Under the pieces are notes generated by a model. The model saw only the letters and a program-made list of their open reading frames with translations, was not told the DNA's origin and did not search any database. DNA of 11,738 bases from Porphyromonadaceae bacterium (GTDB lineage Bacteria; Bacteroidota; Bacteroidia; Bacteroidales; Dysgonomonadaceae): assembly GCA_022840285.1 (NCBI GenBank), contig JALHIE010000067.1, positions 1-11,738 of the forward strand, given 5' to 3'. The position numbers were made by a program, and so were the translations under genes. Below, piece by piece: positions 6,950 through 11,738 of this stretch (the first letter of the stretch is position 1; each line of letters begins with the position of its first letter).

Positions 6950-8386
6950 ATGAAACAACTGATAATCATTACATTACTGAACATTCAGTACCTGTGCTTC
7001 TCTCAGAATTTGACAAATGTAGACGGCATTTTTCCAGAATTGGCAATGGTAGCCGATCATTCGCCTCGAACAGAAGCAGGAATCGGAGCATTAATGCCAT
7101 GGGCTAATCGACTTTGGGCAATTACGTATGTGGCTCACCTCGCTCCAACCGGTAGTGGCACTGGATTATATGAAATAAGTAACGATCTGGTATTAAAAAA
7201 GCATCCGGCGAGTATTGTGGGAACGTATGCAAATCGTTTGATCCATACAGAAAGCATGCAACTGGCTATTGGCCCCTACCTGATCGATACGTTGGCAAAT
7301 GTTCGGCTGATTGAAGAGTTTAGGAATCATCGCCTCGCCGCAACGATGACTCACCTCACCGATCCGGAAAATAAACTCTATTACCTGGCGATGGAAGGAG
7401 AGTTTTTTGAAGTTGACGTGCACACGTTGGAAGTCAAGCAACTCTTTCAGTTGATGGATGAACTAAAAGAACCCAAAGGGTCAAAACCACACTTCAAAAG
7501 TGGCTTCACGGCTCATGGCAGGGTAGTGGTTTGTAATAACAGCTATAACGTGAAAGATTATAACGGCGAATGGAAAGCCGGCAGGTTGGCAGAATGGACC
7601 GGAACAGGAGATTGGAAAATAATTGAAGAAACAGCATTTACCGAAGTATGGGCTGCCGGTTCTTTCGGACGCCCCATGCTATCAACAGGCTGGGATAACA
7701 TCTCCGTTATTTTACGCGCTTATATAAATGGAGAATGGAAACGATACAGGCTCCCCAAAGGCAGTCGCACTTTTGACGAAACCAGCTGTACGGAATGGAT
7801 GCGTATACGAGAAGTGGAAACCGAACGAGCGTTGATGGATTGCCACGGGTTATTTTATGAAATAGGCATGCACACCTATGGGAATGAACTTTGGGCCATT
7901 CGCCCCGTTGCAAGTCATTTAAGGGTTATTCCTGACTTCTGTTCCTGGAGGGGGATGCTTATTTTTGGAGGGAACCAGGCAACTCCAATGAAGTTTGGCC
8001 CTCAAGACAGAAACCCGTTGGCAGGACAGTCACAGGCCGGATTATGGTTTGGCAAAACGGATGATCTTTGGCGTTTTGGGAAACCAACGGGTCACGGAGG
8101 CGTCTGGTACCAAACAGAAGTAAAGCGTGATGAGTTATCGGACCCATATCTGATGACAGGATTTGATAAAAAGTCCGTTCACCTTTATCATGACGCTCGC
8201 GAACCGGTTGATTTTACCATTCAAACTGACTTTATGGGAAATGGAGATTTTAAAGATTATAAAACCATAACTGTAAAACCGGATGAATACTTTCACTTCG
8301 AATTCCCGGATGCCTATTCTGCCAACTGGATGCGCCTCAAGATCAATAAATCTTGTAAAGCAACCGCCATGATCATTTACAACTAA
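6950..8386 (+). CDS. Exported protein of unknown function, paralogue A (single unit, probably beta-propeller-like)
   Basis: This 478-aa protein is the first of three tandem paralogues. I chose the ATG at 6950 because it starts directly at a signal peptide (MKQLIIITLL to about CFSQ). The frame also opens at TTG 6905, but that lies inside the hairpin after susD. The -1 residue before Cys16 is Leu, so signal peptidase I processing is likelier than lipidation. Motifs shared with the other copies are PWANRLWAITY (50-60), ANRLIHTESMQL (94-105), HLTDPENKLYYLAMEG (135-150), TGWD (246-249), TEWMRIRE (281-288), MDCHGLFYE (296-304), RPVASHLRVIPDF (318-330), PLAGQSQAGLWFG (356-368), FGKPTGHGGVW (376-386) and SDPYL (397-401). 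Repeated Trp- and Gly-rich strand patterns suggest a beta-propeller followed by a beta-rich tail. It lacks about 50 residues present in paralogue B and is the most divergent copy. No enzyme family is assigned. Conserved His, Arg and Glu residues would fit a catalytic or sugar-binding site, but that is inference. Confidence 0.85.
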   Translation: MKQLIIITLLNIQYLCFSQNLTNVDGIFPELAMVADHSPRTEAGIGALMPWANRLWAITYVAHLAPTGSGTGLYEISNDLVLKKHPASIVGTYANRLIHTESMQLAIGPYLIDTLANVRLIEEFRNHRLAATMTHLTDPENKLYYLAMEGEFFEVDVHTLEVKQLFQLMDELKEPKGSKPHFKSGFTAHGRVVVCNNSYNVKDYNGEWKAGRLAEWTGTGDWKIIEETAFTEVWAAGSFGRPMLSTGWDNISVILRAYINGEWKRYRLPKGSRTFDETSCTEWMRIREVETERALMDCHGLFYEIGMHTYGNELWAIRPVASHLRVIPDFCSWRGMLIFGGNQATPMKFGPQDRNPLAGQSQAGLWFGKTDDLWRFGKPTGHGGVWYQTEVKRDELSDPYLMTGFDKKSVHLYHDAREPVDFTIQTDFMGNGDFKDYKTITVKPDEYFHFEFPDAYSANWMRLKINKSCKATAMIIYN

Positions 8387-8428
8387 AATAAGAACCTCCA
8401 GAAATCATTAACAATAAAACTATAAAAA

Positions 8429-10939
8429 ATGAGGAATATATTATTGTCTTACACCTTATTGATGTTTGTACTTCTCTCTTGTATTTCAACCGAAAAATCG
8501 CCTGATGGCTTCCGTCAGATAAGTGGTATTTATCCACACTTGGCATTTTATAACAACGAAGGCAGTGAATGCGGAGTTGGAGCGGTGGTTCCATGGGCTA
8601 ATAGGCTCTGGGTTATTACCTATGGAGCATCAAATCCGTACGGTTCATCTGACAAATTATATGAAATCAGCTCCGATTTAAATGTGATTACTCGTCCGGA
8701 AAGCAATGGAGGAACTCACGCCAATAGATTGATTCACAGAGAAAGCAATCAACTTTTTATGGGTTATTATGCCATTGACTCTCTGGGTAACGTGCGGGTG
8801 ATTCCATACGAAGAGATGCCCGGGCGAATCACCGCCAATGCCCGTCATCTGTCCGACCCTGAAAAGAAAATCTATTACGGAGCCATGGAAGGCGGATTTT
8901 ATGAGGTGGGTGTTGAGAATTTGGATGTTACTCTTCTTTATAGAGATGCCAGCCTCACATACAACCATGCTCCACAAGTCATTAAGGATATGAACCAAAA
9001 ACTATCCGGAACACCCAAAGGGTGGGACGAATTGTTAGGGGATCATGGAAAAGGCATGTATTCAGGTCAAGGGGTTCTTGTCTATTCAAACAATGGGGAG
9101 CGCGCAGCCGGAAAACCTCTAGATACCGATGCCGGCTCTCTATCAGAATGGAACGGAGGTCAATGGAAATTAATCAGGAGAAATCAATTTTGTGAAGTAA
9201 CCGGACCGGGAGGAATTTATGGAAACACTAATCCAGAAACCGATCCTATCTGGGCAACCGGATGGGACCATAAATCTCTCTTGCTGGGAGTCCGGGATCA
9301 TAACATCGGATGGAGTTTTTACAGGCTCCCGAAAGCAAGTCACAGTTATGACGGGCTTCACGGTCATTTCACAGAATGGCCCCGGATCAGGGATATTGGC
9401 ACACCAGAAAAACCCGATTATTTGATGACCATGCATGGAATGTTCTGGCGATTCCCGCAGAATTTCACAGCATCAAACAGTGCAGGGATTAGGCCGCGTT
9501 CCGCCTACTTAAAAATTATCGGCGACTATGCCCGGTGGAACGACAAGATCGTCTTCGGCACAGATGATTCACCCCACAGAGAATTTGACAATAAACGGTT
9601 AGCAAAAGGGAATAGTCAGGGACCCGGACAATCAAACTCCAATTTGTGGTTTACCTCAATAGATAAACCCGATGACCTGGGCAGCACCACTGCAACCGGC
9701 TCCGTCTGGATAAACGAGGAGATCGTGGCGGGACAACTGTCCGACCCGTTCCTGTTTGCCGGATGGAACACGAGATGTGCCTGGATACAAAACAACGGTA
9801 GATCTAAAGTAGATTTCACTTTTGAAATCGATACGAACGGCAAGGGAGATTGGAAATCATATAAAACAATTCCAGTTGAGCCCGGAGAAACAGCTTTTGT
9901 TGATTTCAAACCTGGTGAAGAAGGAGAATGGATACGCGTGAAAACCAATTCAAATTCTACGGCAACGGTTACTTTTTCGTATACCGGCGAGAACGGTATA
10001 AACAGCAACAACGATCTGTTTACAGGATTATCGAAAGTAAGCGATAAGCAGTCAATAGGGGGATTGCTTTATGGACTCGGAGACGATAAACGTAAGTTAG
10101 GCATTGCAGTTCAAACCTATCAGGATACGAATTTGCAGGAAACAGGATATTATGAATTGGATGAATACATGACTCTGGAGAAAAAAGATGATCCGGAAAC
10201 ACATACATTCATAAAAAAGAACTTTACTCTTCCTGAAGAAGTGGTCAAAAAGGCGGTTCAGGTTGAAGAATCTTCTGTTTTGATAATTGATGATATGGGG
10301 CGCCGCTGGAGGTTACCATTAGGAGACAACGCTTTCACCGGTTTGACAAATCATGCAACGATGCGGATATGTCGCGAGGTAGTCACGGAACGCGATCTTT
10401 TTAACTGCCACGGAACCTTTTATGAGCTACCTGCAGAAAGTGCTGATGGATATGCCAAAATCAGGCCGGTCTCGTCTCATAATTTCCGCATTAATGATTA
10501 TGCATCTTACCGGGGACTACTGGTAATGACGGGGATAAAACCCGATGCAAAGCAAACCGACCACATTATTCGTTCAAAAGACGGAAAAGCGGCAGTCTGG
10601 GCAGGGACCATTGATGATTTGTGGAAGCTTGGCAAACCGGTCGGCAAAGGCGGACCCTGGAAAAAAACCAAAGTAAAAGCAGGGGAACCGTCTGATCCCT
10701 ATTTAATCGGTTTCTACGATAATCGCACTTTAGAAATTTCACACGATTCACCAGAATCCGTTTCATTTTCTATTGAAATAGATCCTACCGGAAACGGGAC
10801 CTGGATGACTTATAAAAATGTGAATATCCCCGGGGGAGAAACATTTAAACATCCGTTCCCGGCAGGTTTTCAAGCGCGCTGGATTCGTTTCACTCCTGGT
10901 GATGATTGCGTAGCAAGCACCTTGCTGGAATATAATTAA
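8429..10939 (+). CDS. Exported lipoprotein of unknown function, paralogue B (two-module form)
   Basis: This 836-aa protein has a lipoprotein signal (LLSC, Cys at residue 18). Module 1, about 29-520, is a full family unit: PWANRLWVITY (55-65), ANRLIHRESNQL (98-109), ARHLSDPEKKIYY (138-150), HGKGMYSGQG (206-215), VTGPGG (257-262), DPIWATGWDHKS (272-283), TEWPRIRDIG (315-324), MHGMFWRFP (335-343) and LSDPFL (437-442). A second, partial copy covering only the C-terminal half of the unit occupies about 616-836: RICREVVTERDLFNCHGTFY (646-665), RPVSSH (679-684), LGKPVGKGGPW (734-744) and SDPYL (755-759). Residues 521-615 join them and contain GGLLYGLGDDKRKLG and GYYELDE, which I cannot align with confidence. 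The start lies 42 bases after paralogue A, with no terminator seen between, so co-transcription is likely. I know of no function. A surface-anchored glycan-binding or glycan-cleaving protein is the natural guess from the susCD context. Confidence 0.88.
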   Translation: MRNILLSYTLLMFVLLSCISTEKSPDGFRQISGIYPHLAFYNNEGSECGVGAVVPWANRLWVITYGASNPYGSSDKLYEISSDLNVITRPESNGGTHANRLIHRESNQLFMGYYAIDSLGNVRVIPYEEMPGRITANARHLSDPEKKIYYGAMEGGFYEVGVENLDVTLLYRDASLTYNHAPQVIKDMNQKLSGTPKGWDELLGDHGKGMYSGQGVLVYSNNGERAAGKPLDTDAGSLSEWNGGQWKLIRRNQFCEVTGPGGIYGNTNPETDPIWATGWDHKSLLLGVRDHNIGWSFYRLPKASHSYDGLHGHFTEWPRIRDIGTPEKPDYLMTMHGMFWRFPQNFTASNSAGIRPRSAYLKIIGDYARWNDKIVFGTDDSPHREFDNKRLAKGNSQGPGQSNSNLWFTSIDKPDDLGSTTATGSVWINEEIVAGQLSDPFLFAGWNTRCAWIQNNGRSKVDFTFEIDTNGKGDWKSYKTIPVEPGETAFVDFKPGEEGEWIRVKTNSNSTATVTFSYTGENGINSNNDLFTGLSKVSDKQSIGGLLYGLGDDKRKLGIAVQTYQDTNLQETGYYELDEYMTLEKKDDPETHTFIKKNFTLPEEVVKKAVQVEESSVLIIDDMGRRWRLPLGDNAFTGLTNHATMRICREVVTERDLFNCHGTFYELPAESADGYAKIRPVSSHNFRINDYASYRGLLVMTGIKPDAKQTDHIIRSKDGKAAVWAGTIDDLWKLGKPVGKGGPWKKTKVKAGEPSDPYLIGFYDNRTLEISHDSPESVSFSIEIDPTGNGTWMTYKNVNIPGGETFKHPFPAGFQARWIRFTPGDDCVASTLLEYN

Positions 10940-11032
10940 TTCATGTTCAACATGTTAACTGACTACAACAGATAAACATGTAAAAAGTCAGTAACTGATA
11001 AAAGTGATGTTTAAAACAAAAGCGAACAAAAT
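10940..11032 (+). promoter_or_regulatory. Intergenic region between paralogues B and C with an imperfect hairpin
   Basis: These 93 bases separate the second and third paralogues. GTTAACTGAC (10954-10963) pairs with GTCAGTAAC (10987-10995) as nine base pairs with one bulged A around a 23-base loop. No T-run follows. A second small near-palindrome, CATGTTCAACATG, lies at 10942-10954. These may be chance or a processing/attenuation structure. No promoter was recognised. Confidence 0.3.
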
Positions 11033-11738
11033 ATGAAATTATCAATACAGGTTCTAGTCTTGAGCATTATATCCTTTGCCGTTGCATGTTCATCTCAAAA
11101 AAAATCGACTCAAGATCATGTTTCAGTCTCGGGTATTTATCCCCATCTGGCATATTATAACAATGAGGGAGAGTGCGGCACAGGAGCTGTTGTCCCCTGG
11201 GCCGACAGGTTGTGGGTAATCACCTACGGACCGCATCTTCCTTTCGGTTCTTCCGATAAACTCTATGAAGTAACTCCGGACCTGGAACAGATAGTCCGCC
11301 CGGAAAGCGTCGGGGGGACACCGGCCAACCGGATGATCCACAAGGAAAGCAACCAGCTTTTCATCGGTCCCTATGCGATTGACAAGGAAGGTGGCGTCCG
11401 TACAATTCCCTATGCCGTAATGCCTGGAAGACATACCGGAAATGCCCGACACTTGACCGATCCGGCAAATAAAATTTACTATCCAATCATCAATGCTACA
11501 AGGTGTCCACGGCAAGGGTCTCTACTCCGGCCAGGGGGTATTGGTTTATTCAAATAACGGCGAAGCCGGCAATTTAGCGCTGGAGAAGTTTGACATTGAA
11601 TCAGGTTCACTTTCTGAATGGGACGGCAAGGAATGGAAACTCGTCCGCCGCAACCAGTTTGTCGAGGTTACAGGCCCCGGAGGAATACAGGGCAATCCGA
11701 ACCCGGAGACCGACCCGATATGGGCAACCGGATGGGAC
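11033..11738 (+). pseudogene. Paralogue C of the same family: internal deletion with frame change, and cut by the window end
   Basis: The gene begins with a lipoprotein signal (MKLSIQVLVLSIISF, lipobox AVAC, Cys at residue 19). It then follows paralogue B closely: SGIYPHLAYYNNEGECGTGA, PWADRLWVITYG, RPESVGGTPANRMIHKESNQ, ARHLTDPANKIYY. After the Tyr codon at 11480-11482 the frame reads unrelated residues and stops at 11557. The expected continuation appears in another frame: VHGKGLYSGQGVLVYSNNGE from 11505, then SLSEWDGKEWKLVRRNQF, VTGPGG and DPIWATGWD, open to the last base. Paralogue B has 55 residues between the two anchor points (KIYY and HGKG); here only 25 bases remain, so about 140 bases are missing. 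Either this is a real inactivating deletion or an assembly or sequencing error. The sequence around 11300 is visibly richer in G+C than the matching part of paralogue B. The 3' end lies outside the window. Confidence 0.82.

Noticed and set aside
6892..7107. Short + strand frame starting right after susD (MNINLAF...)
   Set aside because: It runs through the hairpin and then out of frame into paralogue A; its residues match nothing and it has no signal or domain.
8678..8998. Long reverse-strand frames opposite the paralogues (also 11123-11515, 9616-10011 and 2122-2544)
   Set aside because: They mirror strongly conserved + strand genes and show no domain, signal or spacing of their own.
6950..10939. 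Assignment of the paralogues to a known propeller CAZyme family such as GH145, PL22 or PL25
   Set aside because: The size and strand pattern are compatible with a propeller, but I could not identify the diagnostic residues of any of these families, so a named activity would be a guess.
1..11738. tRNA, rRNA, CRISPR arrays, insertion sequences or attachment sites
   Set aside because: I looked for cloverleaf-like segments, regularly spaced repeats and transposase motifs on both strands and saw none.

Overview
The window comes from a Bacteroidota (Bacteroidales-like) chromosome. The evidence is a SusC/SusD outer-membrane pair, a FecR-type anti-sigma factor with a Bacteroidetes-style C-terminal domain, lipoprotein signals, an AT-rich background and start codons without clear Shine-Dalgarno sequences. 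All recognisable genes are on the + strand.

Layout: positions 1-67 are non-coding and hold a near-palindrome. An ECF sigma factor follows (about 68-622), whose start is unusual because no ATG or GTG lies in frame. A FecR anti-sigma factor (693-1610) is next. A 154-base gap (1611-1764) contains a 30-base dyad. A SusC-like TonB-dependent transporter with an N-terminal STN signalling domain (1765-5163) is followed after 18 bases by a SusD-like lipoprotein (5182-6891). A perfect 17-bp hairpin starts four bases after the susD stop. The rest holds three tandem members of one exported protein family: 6950-8386 (single unit, 478 aa), 8429-10939 (one unit plus a second partial unit, 836 aa) and 11033 to the window end (cut off by the window and interrupted by a frame change with about 140 bases missing relative to its neighbour).

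Reading of the system: this is the regulatory and import end of a polysaccharide-utilisation-type locus. By analogy with known systems, the loaded SusC would signal through its STN domain to FecR, freeing the sigma factor to drive susCD and the genes behind it. The hairpin after susD would set the ratio of the abundant transporter to the downstream exported proteins. No glycosidase, lyase or sulfatase family that I can name is present. The unexplained component is the tandem paralogue family with conserved His/Arg/Glu/Trp-rich motifs. It is the best candidate here for an undescribed glycan-active enzyme or binding protein, but its function is not shown by the sequence. I could run no database search; all family calls come from reading motifs.
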